A stretch of DNA of 64,000 nt, from positions 83,661-147,660 of the forward strand of contig DIMW01000012.1 of the NCBI GenBank assembly GCA_002425765.1, given 5' to 3'. Each line of letters opens with the position of its first letter. The first letter of the stretch is position 1. Positions 8,851 through 17,590 of the stretch are shown here, in pieces. Made by a program: the position numbers and the translations under genes. The notes under the pieces were generated by a model. It worked only from the letters and a program-made list of their open reading frames with translations, made no database searches and was not told the DNA's origin. The DNA is from Spirochaetaceae bacterium UBA5556 (GTDB taxonomy: Bacteria > Spirochaetota > Spirochaetia > Treponematales > Rectinemataceae).

Positions 8851-9771
8851 CTACTGGCTCACCCTCTCCAAATACTCTTTGGTAAAGTAATAGTCAGGAA
8901 GAGGTTTTGTGGAAATATCGGTATAGGTGACCTGTGAGCGTTTCTCGGGGATCAACCCGTCCTGAAAAATCTGTACCGTCGGCACAAAGGAATCTCCAAT
9001 TTGCACATATTGCGTGTAATACGCGGTGCGCAGCAATTTCATAGAAAGGCTGTACTCCTCCACTTTGAGCACGATCTTGCGGTCCGCCTCGATGTACATC
9101 TTGAGGTAGGGGAATGGAACTTCATCGTTGTTCGCCTTGAGTTCCCCTATGATGACCTTGTAGTTCCCGAGCGTGCCTGTGGAGAGCTTTTCCACGGAAT
9201 AATCTATCGACCGCTGCCACCGGCGAAAGTCGTTGTTGGTCACCGTGGAGTTCTCGTAGGTGTCCTTGAGGGTCGTGTGCGTGAACTTGCGGCTCGTCGG
9301 GTCGTAGCGCCACATGTTGTTGTCGACGCGCAGCATGCCCTGACCCTTGCGCGATTCCGGCTCCACCATGAGCATGAGGAAGGCGTCGTCCTTGTCGCGC
9401 CTGAAAATCTGCTCCTTGTTCGCGAAGGTGCCACGATCCGGGCTCACGCTCACCATCGAGATGGTCGCGCTCATGTCGCTGTTGTAGAAGCTTGAACGGA
9501 TGTCGGTCCGCCGCACGAGCATGAGAAAGTCGTTCGCCGTGTACTTCGTTATGTCGTCAGGGAATTTATAATCTTTATCTTGCTGAAGAAAACCAAGCGG
9601 GAGACCAATGCCCCCCATTGGTCCTCCGCCGCCGCCATGATCACCCCCAGGAGGTGGCCCTCCCTGGGCCTTGGCGCTGAACACAAGAACAAGCCCGAAG
9701 AGCACAATGCTCAGTTTGCTCGTCAGCCTCGCATTCAAGAATCTCGCCTTCACGTTTCTGATATCCGCCAT
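8851..9771 (-). CDS. LolA-like outer-membrane lipoprotein-sorting protein
   Basis: A 306-residue exported protein with a signal peptide (residues 1-31, ending FSAKAQ) followed by a Gly/Pro-rich spacer and a LolA-like all-beta domain of the outer-membrane lipoprotein-sorting type. Family-like features include MLRVDNNMWRYDPTSRKF, and late strands of the type VEEYSLSMKLLRTAYY. The frame opens 5 codons earlier with TTG, but that TTG overlaps the ribosome site; AAGGAG lies 6 nt before the ATG at 9771, which is therefore the start. It lies between two FtsX-type permeases and a predicted beta-barrel, so it probably carries a lipid or lipoprotein across the periplasm. A paralogue with similar neighbours, but an RND pump instead of ABC proteins, is at 47356-48144. 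Confidence 0.82.
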   Translation of the reverse strand: MADIRNVKARFLNARLTSKLSIVLFGLVLVFSAKAQGGPPPGGDHGGGGGPMGGIGLPLGFLQQDKDYKFPDDITKYTANDFLMLVRRTDIRSSFYNSDMSATISMVSVSPDRGTFANKEQIFRRDKDDAFLMLMVEPESRKGQGMLRVDNNMWRYDPTSRKFTHTTLKDTYENSTVTNNDFRRWQRSIDYSVEKLSTGTLGNYKVIIGELKANNDEVPFPYLKMYIEADRKIVLKVEEYSLSMKLLRTAYYTQYVQIGDSFVPTVQIFQDGLIPEKRSQVTYTDISTKPLPDYYFTKEYLERVSQ

Positions 9772-9803
9772 TGGATGCTCCTTCAACTTGCTATCGCTTC
9801 AAA

Positions 9804-11201
9804 TTACGCAGTTTTTCTCAGCGCCTCGACGGGCACTACCTCGGCCGCCTTTCGCGCGGGTAAGAAGACCGCGGCAATCGCCACAATCGTCACGAAAACC
9901 AGAATCAATAAAAACTGACCGAGGATCGGCGCAAAACGCAGATGTCCCTGCACGAGTGCGGCCCCGAAATCTCCGTGTGGATTAAAAGGAATAAGGCCGA
10001 TGCCGAATCCTATCGGCAGGGCAAGCACAACACCGACCAGCGCCGCGCCACCCGCGAGCAGAATCCCCTCCCATATGAATGAAGAGAATACGTCCTTTTT
10101 CTTATATCCTATACAGCGAAGCATGCCGATTTCCTTGGTCCTCTCGAGCAGCACCATTCGGTAGGAATTCGAGATACCGGTCGCGCTCACGATGAGCATG
10201 AGGAGGAACACCGCGTAGCCGATCCAACGAACGGAACCGAGTGCCGAGCCGATCTCACCCGCGAGTTCCTGAATCGTGGAGACATGGTAGATGGCGGTCC
10301 CCGACGACAGGCGGCCCATCCCCTGCCGGGCGCCTGAGGCGCCGGTTCCCGAAGACGCGGGCGCCGTTATGGAGGATACGAAGGAATCGGAACCCGTGGA
10401 TGAATCCTGCGAAGGAGTCCCGTTTGAGGCGCCCGCGTTCGCGGCCGCGCCGCGGCTCACGGTGAACCCTTTTGAGGAGAGCTCCCCCGTGATGGTCTGC
10501 GCGGCCTTTTCGGCATCGGCGCTGTTTTTCAGGAAGACCGCGATCTGTTGCTGCTCATTCGATTTCATATTGAGGTCCGCAGTGAGGTCCCCGAAGGCGA
10601 CAAATCCCGTGTTCATGCCGCCCGCGGCCCCGTCGTCATATATCGCGGCCACCTTGTAGTCCGTGACATTCTGCTGGCCCGAGGCCGTATTGAGCCTCAC
10701 CACCACCTGGTCCCCCACCGAAAGGCCGAAACGGTTCGCGGTCTGTGCGCTCATGAGCATGGTCCGGGAACTCTCGAGTCCCTTCCAGTCTCCTTTGGAG
10801 AGTATCAGCGAATCGTGATAGAGTTGGTCTTTAGTCCAATCGACCCCGCGGAGCGTGAGCTGGATTTCTCTGGTGCCGAACACGACGGTCGCCCTGGACT
10901 GCGCGATAGGTGAAACCGTCCGGATGCCGCCATCCGTGCTCTCGACAATCTTCGCTACATTAGCGTCCGAAAACCGATTCTGAAGCTTTCCGCTCCAGCT
11001 GGCGGTGTAGCCCGAAATCAACACATGGCCGCCGGAATAAAGGGTCACATTGTCCTGGATCGCGAGGTCCATGCCGTTCACAAAGCCCGAGATCAGGGCC
11101 ATGACGAGGGCGCTGAATGCCACCGCTCCCCCGAGCGCGATCGTTCTGTGGGGCTGTCTGCGCACGTTCCGCGCCGCGAGTTTTAGGTGTATCAGGCGCA
11201 T
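9804..11201 (-). CDS. FtsX/MacB-type ABC permease 1
   Basis: A 465-residue permease of the FtsX/LolC type: TM1 at about residues 22-42, a large periplasmic domain, then three TMs near the C-terminus (around WIGYAVFLLMLIVSATGIS, GILLAGGAALVGVVLALPIG and ILGQFLLILVFVTIVAI). A permease signature (LLERTKEIGMLRCIGYKKKDV) precedes TM3. The periplasmic domain carries a low-complexity Ser/Ala/Gly/Thr insertion at about residues 245-300. It is 2 nt downstream of the second permease and shares an operon with a LolD-like ATPase, so the two permeases likely form a heterodimer that extracts a lipid or lipoprotein from the inner membrane, or acts as a mechanotransmitter. The start gives a typical FtsX N-terminus (LAARNVRRQPHRTIALG). 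Confidence 0.88.
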   Translation of the reverse strand: MRLIHLKLAARNVRRQPHRTIALGGAVAFSALVMALISGFVNGMDLAIQDNVTLYSGGHVLISGYTASWSGKLQNRFSDANVAKIVESTDGGIRTVSPIAQSRATVVFGTREIQLTLRGVDWTKDQLYHDSLILSKGDWKGLESSRTMLMSAQTANRFGLSVGDQVVVRLNTASGQQNVTDYKVAAIYDDGAAGGMNTGFVAFGDLTADLNMKSNEQQQIAVFLKNSADAEKAAQTITGELSSKGFTVSRGAAANAGASNGTPSQDSSTGSDSFVSSITAPASSGTGASGARQGMGRLSSGTAIYHVSTIQELAGEIGSALGSVRWIGYAVFLLMLIVSATGISNSYRMVLLERTKEIGMLRCIGYKKKDVFSSFIWEGILLAGGAALVGVVLALPIGFGIGLIPFNPHGDFGAALVQGHLRFAPILGQFLLILVFVTIVAIAAVFLPARKAAEVVPVEALRKTA

Positions 11202-11203
11202 CT

Positions 11204-12688
11204 TCAGTCTCCTCTCATGGCGATAACCGGCTCGATCCGCAGCGCGACGATGGTCGGATACCAGGACGCGCCGAGGCCCATCGCCAGTATCCAGAGAAAG
11301 GCGCGAATCGCGGCGCCCCCGGACACCATCGGCCTGAGTACCTGCCCGCCGAACAGCGCCTCGAAGAAGAGGTTCGGCGCCCTGATCCCGACTTTCCCCA
11401 GGATCAGAAGCAGAATGAGGCCGAGGAACAGACCCCCGGCACCCGCTATGACGGCCAGGAAAGCTGTCTCATATAGAATCATGCTCCGCACGACACGGCG
11501 TTTGGCGCCGATGGCCCGGAGCGTGCCGATCTCGTAGAGGCGCTCATTCACGGAAATGACGAGTACATTCATCATGATCATGACCACGACGACCGCCACG
11601 ACCGCGACAAAAAGATCGAATACCAGACGGATGGTAACCGCAGTGCGCGCGACCTTGCCGGCGCCCGCGATCCAGTCCTGGACTCGATCGCCGTCGCCAA
11701 TCTGTTTGGAAAAAGCCGAAAGATCGGAGAGAAGTCTGGAAGAACTGTCACCCGGTTTGACGCGCACGAGAAGAAACTGCCATGCGGGGACGACTTCGGC
11801 CACGACGCTTGTCTGAGCGGGAGAGGCGGGCGCGCCCTGTCCTGAGGCCTCTGTGGCGGACGCCGAACCTGTGGCCGCCGCGTTTGCCGCCGCTCCGCCG
11901 CTACCGGCGAACAGGTCATTAAACAGGCTGTCCGGGTTGAAGCCCGCCACAAAGGCCGCTTCCTGGCCCGACAGTACCGGCGCCCCGTCCCTGAGGCTCG
12001 CGAAGCCCAGAAGGTCGCGCATGGTGTCCGCGTCGACCAGGGTGATCCCCGCGAGCTGCTGATTGCTCTGATTGAATTTGATCACGCCTTTCACGGTCAC
12101 TTCGCGGATGACGGTCCCCGCGGAATTCGCGAGTGCCGTCATGATGATCTTCGTGCCGGGCTGTACGGGGCTCGATGCGCTTTTATTCAGTAGCGCGAGC
12201 GTCGGCTCGGAGAGGAGGACCCATGGCCCGTCGTTCTCCGCCGGCCACTCCCCGTTCACCAGTGTCACATTGTCAGGGAAAAAATTGCGGTAGTCGTCGA
12301 CATTCACGCCAAAGCAGTACCCGGAACCGAGTTCCGTCTCACCGATGCCGAATGAAGCCTGCCCGCTCAGAAGGGGCAGCGTGGATGCGACGTCCTTCCG
12401 GCTCGCCAAAAAATCCTCATATTTTTTGATCTGCGCGATGTGCGGAAGCACTTCCTCGCTGCCCGCTGTTTCACCAAGCACAGTAGTAGAAAATTCGGTC
12501 GGTCCGGTGACCATGAGATCGCCGGTATACCCCTGCACAAACATGCGCTGCAGACCCGAAAGCGCGGTGTCTATCAAGGAATTCCCGAGAAACAGGATGA
12601 GAATTCCCATTCCCATTATCATGCCGATGAGGAAAGATTTTCGCCGGTGCAGGCCGAGATTGCCCCATGCCAGCCGCGCTGCGATCAT
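11204..12688 (-). CDS. FtsX/MacB-type ABC permease 2
   Basis: A 494-residue FtsX-type permease with N-terminal motif AWGNLGLHRRKSFLIGMIMG and TM1 at about residues 18-40, a periplasmic domain of some 320 residues, and three C-terminal TMs (around LVFDLFVAVVAVVVVMIMMN, AVIAGAGGLFLGLILLLILG and AFLWILAMGLGASW). The conserved cytoplasmic loop NERLYEIGTLRAIGAKRR is present. Like its partner it contains an Ala/Ser/Gly-rich low-complexity stretch (about residues 268-300). The ATG overlaps the ATPase stop codon (12688-12685, ATGA), indicating tight translational coupling. It most likely pairs with permease 1 and the ATPase in a LolCDE-like complex. The low sequence relation between the two permeases suggests different sides of the cargo path, but that is inference. 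Confidence 0.88.
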   Translation of the reverse strand: MIAARLAWGNLGLHRRKSFLIGMIMGMGILILFLGNSLIDTALSGLQRMFVQGYTGDLMVTGPTEFSTTVLGETAGSEEVLPHIAQIKKYEDFLASRKDVASTLPLLSGQASFGIGETELGSGYCFGVNVDDYRNFFPDNVTLVNGEWPAENDGPWVLLSEPTLALLNKSASSPVQPGTKIIMTALANSAGTVIREVTVKGVIKFNQSNQQLAGITLVDADTMRDLLGFASLRDGAPVLSGQEAAFVAGFNPDSLFNDLFAGSGGAAANAAATGSASATEASGQGAPASPAQTSVVAEVVPAWQFLLVRVKPGDSSSRLLSDLSAFSKQIGDGDRVQDWIAGAGKVARTAVTIRLVFDLFVAVVAVVVVMIMMNVLVISVNERLYEIGTLRAIGAKRRVVRSMILYETAFLAVIAGAGGLFLGLILLLILGKVGIRAPNLFFEALFGGQVLRPMVSGGAAIRAFLWILAMGLGASWYPTIVALRIEPVIAMRGD

Positions 12689-13467
12689 AGCTGCCCGCCC
12701 TCTGTCCCCGTGGCCCCTATGACCTCCTCCGCGTCTTTCGCCGCGGCGAAGCCGACCGAAGTCCCGCTTCTCCTGCGGTCTTCGACAATCCGCCCGTCCC
12801 TGAGGCGGATGATGTGGTCGGCCTCTTCGACGATGTCCGGATCGTGGGTGCTGAAGATGAAAGTGGTGCCGAATGTCTCGTTCATATGGCGCATGAGGCG
12901 CAGAATGCTCTCGCCGGTGGCCGAATCGAGGTTGGCGGTCGGCTCGTCGGCGAGCACGATGGCGGGCTTCATCACGAGGGCGCGGGCGATGGCGACGCGC
13001 TGGCGCTGGCCGCCGGACAGTTCAGCCGGCTTATGCAGCATGCGCTCCTTGAGCCCGACACTCTCTATGAGGAAGTCGAGCCACTCTTTGCGGTCGGCCT
13101 TGCGCTCGTTCCCGGGCTGGCTGTCCAGAAGCAGAGGAAGTTCAACATTCTCGCGGATATTGAGCACCGGGATGAGGTTGAAGGTCTGGAAAATAAACCC
13201 TATGGATTTGTGGCGAAGCTCGGTCAGGCTATCGTCGTCAAGATCGCTCGTGCGCTTGCCATGGACGACGACCGTCCCCGATGTCGGCTTGTCGACACAG
13301 CCAATGAGGTTCAGAATCGTCGTCTTTCCCGACCCCGAAGGCCCCGCAATGCTCACGAAATCTCCTGCATGAATATCGAGAGTGATATCCTTCAGGGCGT
13401 CCACTTCGACAGTATCGAGGAAGTAGACTTTTTTTACCTTATCAAGACTGATAATGATGTCTGACAT
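12685..13467 (-). CDS. LolD/MacB-type ABC transporter ATPase
   Basis: A 260-residue ATPase with all ABC motifs: Walker A GPSGSGKTTI at about residues 39-48, Q-loop FIFQTFNLIPVLN, signature LSGGQRQRVAIARAL, Walker B IVLADEPTANLD and H-loop FSTHD. The FNLIPVLNIRENVELPL segment is typical of the LolD/MacB/FtsE group that works with FtsX-type permeases. The last about 35 residues (RRSGTSVGFAAAKDAEEVIG) extend beyond a normal LolD and have no evident function. It is the first gene of the operon with the two permeases, LolA-like protein and beta-barrel. GGAAAG in the leader is a modest ribosome site. Its promoter is taken to be the extended -10 at 13554-13562. Confidence 0.93.
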   Translation of the reverse strand: MSDIIISLDKVKKVYFLDTVEVDALKDITLDIHAGDFVSIAGPSGSGKTTILNLIGCVDKPTSGTVVVHGKRTSDLDDDSLTELRHKSIGFIFQTFNLIPVLNIRENVELPLLLDSQPGNERKADRKEWLDFLIESVGLKERMLHKPAELSGGQRQRVAIARALVMKPAIVLADEPTANLDSATGESILRLMRHMNETFGTTFIFSTHDPDIVEEADHIIRLRDGRIVEDRRRSGTSVGFAAAKDAEEVIGATGTEGGQL

Positions 13468-13553
13468 GGCGCTTCCTTTCCCGAAATTCGAGCTAAATCC
13501 TAACGATTCGCGGGTGGAATTTCCATAGGAACAGGCTGAAAATCTAATGAATA

Positions 13554-13562
13554 ATTATAACA
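13554..13562 (-). promoter_or_regulatory. Extended -10 promoter of the ABC/LolA-like operon
   Basis: On the minus strand the sequence is TGTTATAAT: a perfect TATAAT (13559-13554) with the TGn extension one base upstream. Transcription would begin near 13547, giving a leader of about 80 nt before the ATPase ATG at 13467. No convincing -35 hexamer is present, as expected for an extended -10 promoter. Confidence 0.55.
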
Positions 13563-13608
13563 GGTGGTCAATTTAAAAAGTCGGTTACTTTTGAAAGGGC
13601 CCCAGGCC

Positions 13609-13637
13609 TTGGATATCCTTCTATCCATTATTATACT
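13609..13637 (+). promoter_or_regulatory. Sigma-70 promoter of the mqnL operon, probably giving a leaderless mRNA
   Basis: TTGGAT (13609-13614), a 17-nt spacer and TATACT (13632-13637) form a good sigma-70 promoter. The start codon at 13646 begins only 9 nt after the -10 element, where transcription itself should start, and no purine-rich ribosome site lies between. The transcript therefore probably begins at or within two nucleotides of the AUG. Confidence 0.6.
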
Positions 13638-13645
13638 GAAGTTCT

Positions 13646-15106
13646 ATGGCATACAGCGGGTTAGAGGAATTCATTTCCTTTCTTGAATCCAAGGGCGAGC
13701 TGACGAGGATATCCACCGAAGTCGACCCGATTCTGGAAATCACCGAAATCGCCGACCGGGTCATGAAGGAAGGCGGCCCAGCCCTGCTCTTCGAACACGT
13801 GCGAGGTTCTCAGTGGCCGCTCCTCATCAACGCCTACGGTTCGGAGCGACGGATGGCCTGGTCGCTCGGCGCCGACAGCCTGGACAACAAAGCGGGCGAG
13901 ATCGAATCGCTCATTCAGTGGGTATGGAACCAAGTGCGGGATTTTTCCTTATTTTCGGCGCTGCCGGAGGCACTTCCCAAGCTGCCTGTGGCGCGCTCGC
14001 TCATGCCGAGAAAAGTGCGGCGCGCCCCTTGCCGTGAGGTGGCCGACGAAAGAGGCTTCGACAGCCTGCCCGTCATCCAGTGCTGGCCCCAGGATGGCGG
14101 GCGCTTTCTCACCTTGCCCGTTGTCTGCACGGTCGACCCCGAGACGAAGGCCCAGAACTGGGGAATGTACCGGATGCAGGTCTACGACGACCGCATGGCA
14201 GGCATGCACTGGCACATCCACAAGGACGGCGCGCACTTCTTTCAGAAATACCGGGCTCGGGGGCACCGCATGCCGGTGGTCGTCGCTCTGGGCGGAGACC
14301 CCGCCGTCACCTATGCCTCCACCGCCCCCTTGCCGGAGGGCATATGGGAGGCGATGTTCGCCGGCTTCTTACGGGGCAAGCCCGCCGAAGTCATAGAGAT
14401 CGGCGATACCGGCATCCTCGCGCCCGCGGACGCGGAGTTCATCCTCGAAGGCTACGTCGATCCTGAGGAACTCCGCCTCGAAGGACCCTTCGGGGACCAC
14501 ACAGGCTTCTATTCCCTGCCCGACGATTACCCGGTTTTCCATCTCGAGCGCATGACACGGCGCAAGGATCCCGTCTACCCGGCCACCATCGTCGGCATCC
14601 CGCCGAAGGAGGACTGCTTCCTCGCCAAGGCCACCGAGCGCCTCTTTCTGCCCCTGCTCAGGCAGCTCTGCCCGGAGATCACCGACATCAACATGCCGCT
14701 CGAAGGTGTCTTCCACAACTGCGTGCTCGTGTCGATCCACAAGCGCTATCCGGGCCAGGCGCGCAAGGTCATGCACTTCCTCTGGGGCATGGGCCAGCTC
14801 ATGTACACGAAGATGATCGTGGTGGTCGACGACGACATCTCCGTACAGGACCTTTCCAAAACCGCCTGGAGGGTCTTCAACAACATCGATGCGGCGCGCG
14901 ATCTGGTATTCTCCGATGGCCCGCTTGACGCGCTCGACCATTCCTCGCCGAATCCGCGCTTCGGCACGCGCCTCGGCGTCGACGCGACGCGCAAATGGCC
15001 CGAAGAGGGGCACGGACGAGAATGGCCCGATCCGCTCTCGATGCGTCGCGACATTGTCGCGCTCGTCAATTCACGCTGGAGAGAATATGGCATCGGCCAG
15101 CCCTGA
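13646..15106 (+). CDS. mqnL: UbiD-family decarboxylase, probably MqnL
   Basis: A 486-residue UbiD-family protein. UbiD enzymes use prenylated FMN, made by a UbiX partner, to remove a carboxyl from an aromatic ring. The family-type start is clear (SGLEEFISFLESKGELTRI), as are MHWHIHKDGAHFF, the catalytic-region EGPFGDHTGFYSLPDDYPVF and the late VVVDDDISVQDLSKTAWRVF. It is followed at once by a UbiA-like prenyltransferase and a UbiX-like flavin prenyltransferase. That trio, with a UbiA of the MqnP type, is the late part of the futalosine menaquinone pathway, where the UbiD member decarboxylates 1,4-dihydroxy-6-naphthoate-derived product. It could also act on 4-hydroxybenzoate-type substrates. 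The 3' end overlaps mqnP by 20 bp. The start has no ribosome site; a leaderless mRNA is likely. Confidence 0.83.
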   Translation: MAYSGLEEFISFLESKGELTRISTEVDPILEITEIADRVMKEGGPALLFEHVRGSQWPLLINAYGSERRMAWSLGADSLDNKAGEIESLIQWVWNQVRDFSLFSALPEALPKLPVARSLMPRKVRRAPCREVADERGFDSLPVIQCWPQDGGRFLTLPVVCTVDPETKAQNWGMYRMQVYDDRMAGMHWHIHKDGAHFFQKYRARGHRMPVVVALGGDPAVTYASTAPLPEGIWEAMFAGFLRGKPAEVIEIGDTGILAPADAEFILEGYVDPEELRLEGPFGDHTGFYSLPDDYPVFHLERMTRRKDPVYPATIVGIPPKEDCFLAKATERLFLPLLRQLCPEITDINMPLEGVFHNCVLVSIHKRYPGQARKVMHFLWGMGQLMYTKMIVVVDDDISVQDLSKTAWRVFNNIDAARDLVFSDGPLDALDHSSPNPRFGTRLGVDATRKWPEEGHGREWPDPLSMRRDIVALVNSRWREYGIGQP

Positions 15107-16034
15107 GTCCGACAGCCGCCAGGACTTGAGGGCCGGCACGCGCCGGAAACCGAGCCCCGGAAAGCGCGCCCGCAACCTCTTCCGGCGCCTTGGCACAATC
15201 GGTGATTCCGTGATGATCACGCACACGCTGTTTTCCCTTCCTTTTGTCATAAGCGCGGTCTTACTGGAAACCAATGGCCGCCCGCCTTTCTGGAAACTGT
15301 TCTGGATCATTGTCGCCGCCGTTGGGGCGCGCAACGCCGCCAATGCCCTCAACCGCATCATCGACAAGGACATCGATGCGAAGAACCCCCGCACTGCCGG
15401 CCGCCCTCTCCCGAGCGGCCAACTCAAGCCCCGCGACCTCTGGCTCTTCACCGCCGCGATGCTCATTCTCCTCGTGCTCGGCGCCGCCATGCTCAATCCA
15501 CTCTGTGTCATGCTTTTGCCTGTCGCGGGTCTGTTGCTTTTCGGATACTCCTACACGAAGCGTTTTACGTGGCTGTCCCACTACTGGCTCGGCATCGCGT
15601 GCTCGGCCGCGACCATGGGCGCCTTCATAGGCATCTCGGGAACATTTCAGTTGCGTTATTTTCCGCTCACCGCGGGAGTGGCGCTCTGGGTCGCCGGCTT
15701 CGACATACTCTACGCGCTTCAGGATATCGAATTCGACCGGAAAGAGCGTCTGCACTCGGTTCCTGCCCGGTTTGGGGAGACAGGCGGGCGCATCTTCGCG
15801 GCGCTGAGCCATGTGGGAGCATTTTTAGGCTTTATAAGCATCTATTACTTCTGGAACACACCTGGGCTCTTCACGGGAATTGCCCTTGTCCTCTGTTTTA
15901 TTCTCCTTGTCGCAGAACACTTGATCTCTGCCCGAAAATCCGAAAGCCGGATCAAGCTGGCCACCTATACATTAAATCAGATTATACCGGTTCTATATCT
16001 ATCCGGTGTTGCGTTAGATATTTACCTACGTTAA
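15087..16034 (+). CDS. mqnP: UbiA-like polyprenyltransferase, probably MqnP
   Basis: A 315-residue integral membrane prenyltransferase. The open frame extends far upstream inside mqnL, but the ATG at 15087 has GGAGAG 4-8 nt before it and gives a normal length. The two prenyl-diphosphate/Mg binding Asp motifs are present: NALNRIIDKDID and LQDIEFDRKE. The stretch DAKNPRTAGRPLPSGQL, GYSYTKRFTWLSH and the VAGFDILYALQD block match the UbiA-like subgroup used as MqnP in the futalosine pathway better than the ubiquinone UbiA. About eight TM helices are expected. Its first 35 residues are polar and rich in Arg/Ser and probably cytosolic. Overlap with mqnL and close spacing to mqnM indicate one operon. 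Confidence 0.83.
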   Translation: MASASPESDSRQDLRAGTRRKPSPGKRARNLFRRLGTIGDSVMITHTLFSLPFVISAVLLETNGRPPFWKLFWIIVAAVGARNAANALNRIIDKDIDAKNPRTAGRPLPSGQLKPRDLWLFTAAMLILLVLGAAMLNPLCVMLLPVAGLLLFGYSYTKRFTWLSHYWLGIACSAATMGAFIGISGTFQLRYFPLTAGVALWVAGFDILYALQDIEFDRKERLHSVPARFGETGGRIFAALSHVGAFLGFISIYYFWNTPGLFTGIALVLCFILLVAEHLISARKSESRIKLATYTLNQIIPVLYLSGVALDIYLR

Positions 16035-16043
16035 AATAAGGGT

Positions 16044-16649
16044 ATGGCGATGCGCTACCTCGTCTGCATAACCGGCGCTTCGGGTGCTCTATATTCTCTA
16101 CGCCTCATGTCCGCCCTTGCAGTGAGAGGTGTCATCCTCCACGTTGTGGCAAGCCAATGGGGTGCCCGCGTGCTCCTGGAAGAGACAGGCCGGCCGCTTG
16201 GCTACTGGCTTGGGAAATTGCGGGCCCAGGGAGGCCCCGACGGGGGCCCAGCCCTCATCACGCTCCACGACAACAGCGACTTTTCGGCCCCTGTCGCCTC
16301 AGGCTCTTTCCGCCTCTCCGGCACGGTGATAGTGCCCTGTTCCATGGGAACATTGGGATCTATTTCGAACGGAACCTGTTCAAACCTCGTCCATAGGGCC
16401 GGCGCGGTCGCCCTAAAAGAAGGCTGGCCGTTCATCGTTGTGCCCCGCGAGACCCCTCTCTCCCTTGTCTCGATCCGCGCCATGGCCCGGCTCAAGGAAG
16501 CCGGTGCGGTGATCCTCCCCGCTTCCCCCAGCTTTTACAGTAAACCGAAAGATATCGAATCCCTCGTCGATACTGTCGTCTACCGCATACTTGACCATCT
16601 GGGCATTGTCGACAAAAATGTTTTCAGATGGAGTCGAGAGGAGTCGTAA
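16044..16649 (+). CDS. mqnM: UbiX-family flavin prenyltransferase, probably MqnM
   Basis: A 201-residue flavoprotein of the UbiX/Pad1 family, which attaches a dimethylallyl group to FMN to make the prenyl-FMN cofactor that UbiD enzymes need. The FMN-binding start ITGASGALYSLRL, the middle segment VASGSFRLSGTVIVPCSMGTL and the late VVPRETPLSLVSIRAM are all diagnostic. A polar insertion (GKLRAQGGPDGGPALITLHD) lies between residues 54 and 75. ATG codons at 16044 and 16050 are both possible; an AAGGG site fits either. It sits 9 nt after mqnP and its stop is 5 nt before the binding-protein start. It should act as the cofactor maker for the UbiD at 13646-15106. Confidence 0.87.
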   Translation: MAMRYLVCITGASGALYSLRLMSALAVRGVILHVVASQWGARVLLEETGRPLGYWLGKLRAQGGPDGGPALITLHDNSDFSAPVASGSFRLSGTVIVPCSMGTLGSISNGTCSNLVHRAGAVALKEGWPFIVVPRETPLSLVSIRAMARLKEAGAVILPASPSFYSKPKDIESLVDTVVYRILDHLGIVDKNVFRWSREES

Positions 16650-16654
16650 TTCCC

Positions 16655-17590
16655 ATGAAGATATTCTCTGTTCTCTTGATCGCGATTGTGGCGCTTATCC
16701 AGCCCTACGCGCAGTCTGCGGCGCGGACTGCGCAACCTGTCTCGCTGAGCATTGGCATTTTTGCCGACGCTGATTCGCTTCCGCTCATCGTGGCGGCCAA
16801 TGAGGGATTGTTTCAGCACGAAGGTATTACGGTCAATCTTGTACGTTTTTCGAGCGCAGTCGAGCGTGACTCGGCCCTGCAGGCGGGAAAGATTGACGGC
16901 GCGGTGACCGATGTGCTGGCAGTCATCCTTGCAAATCAGGGAGGGTTCCCCCTCAAAATTACAAGCCTCACGAATGGCCGTTATGGGGTCGCCATCTCTC
17001 CTAAATCGAACATCCAATCGATGAAAGAACTCGAAGGGAACAATGTGGCGGTGTCCCTCAACACCATCATCCACTACTTCGCCGACTGGAGCGCAACTCA
17101 GGCAGGCCTTGGCGCGGGCGCGCTCACCCTGGTGCCGGTGCCCAAAATGCCGGTCCGGCTCGAGATGCTTCTCTCGGACCAGATCGCCGCCGCCGTCATG
17201 CCCGAACCCTTCCTCACCGCGGCAAAGCTCCGCGGAGCGAAAATCCTCGTGTCTTCGGACGACTCGGGGCTTGAAGCCGGAGTCCTCGCCTTTTCTCCAT
17301 CAGTCATCGCGGCGAACGCCGACGCGATACGGCGTTTTTATCGCGCGTACTGGGAAGCGGCCCAGCACATCAACGCCCGGCCTGATCAATACAGGCCGAT
17401 GCTTGTAGGCTCGCTCAGCTTCCCCGAGGAAGCGGCACGCGCCTTTGTGTTTCCGAACTATGTGGCGCCCCGTCTGCCTTCACAGGCGAGTATCGATAAT
17501 GCCGCGCAGTGGCTTCTGTCAAAGGGCCTCATCAAAGCGCCGCCAAAGCCTGCTGAGCTTGTCGATGCCAGCATGGTAAGCGGATGGTAA
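16655..17590 (+). CDS. NMT1/TauA-like ABC substrate-binding protein
   Basis: A 311-residue exported binding protein. The frame starts earlier, but the ATG at 16655 begins a clean signal peptide (MKIFSVLLIAIVALIQPYAQ) and is preceded by GAGAGGAG. The mature part opens SLSIGIFADADSLPLIVAAN and shows the NMT1/THI5/SsuA-like type 2 fold, with VRFSSAVERDSALQAGKIDGAVTDVLAV typical of the family. Relatives bind nitrate, taurine, alkylsulfonates, riboflavin or thiamin precursors, so the ligand is open. It is the fourth gene of the mqnL-mqnP-mqnM operon and its stop overlaps the following ATPase-permease by 7 nt. A menaquinone precursor or another aromatic or nitrogenous small molecule are candidates, but nothing in the sequence decides. 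Confidence 0.82.
   Translation: MKIFSVLLIAIVALIQPYAQSAARTAQPVSLSIGIFADADSLPLIVAANEGLFQHEGITVNLVRFSSAVERDSALQAGKIDGAVTDVLAVILANQGGFPLKITSLTNGRYGVAISPKSNIQSMKELEGNNVAVSLNTIIHYFADWSATQAGLGAGALTLVPVPKMPVRLEMLLSDQIAAAVMPEPFLTAAKLRGAKILVSSDDSGLEAGVLAFSPSVIAANADAIRRFYRAYWEAAQHINARPDQYRPMLVGSLSFPEEAARAFVFPNYVAPRLPSQASIDNAAQWLLSKGLIKAPPKPAELVDASMVSGW

Noticed and set aside
9772..9786. TTG start five codons upstream of the LolA-like gene
   Set aside because: That codon forms part of the AAGGAG ribosome site region for the ATG at 9771.
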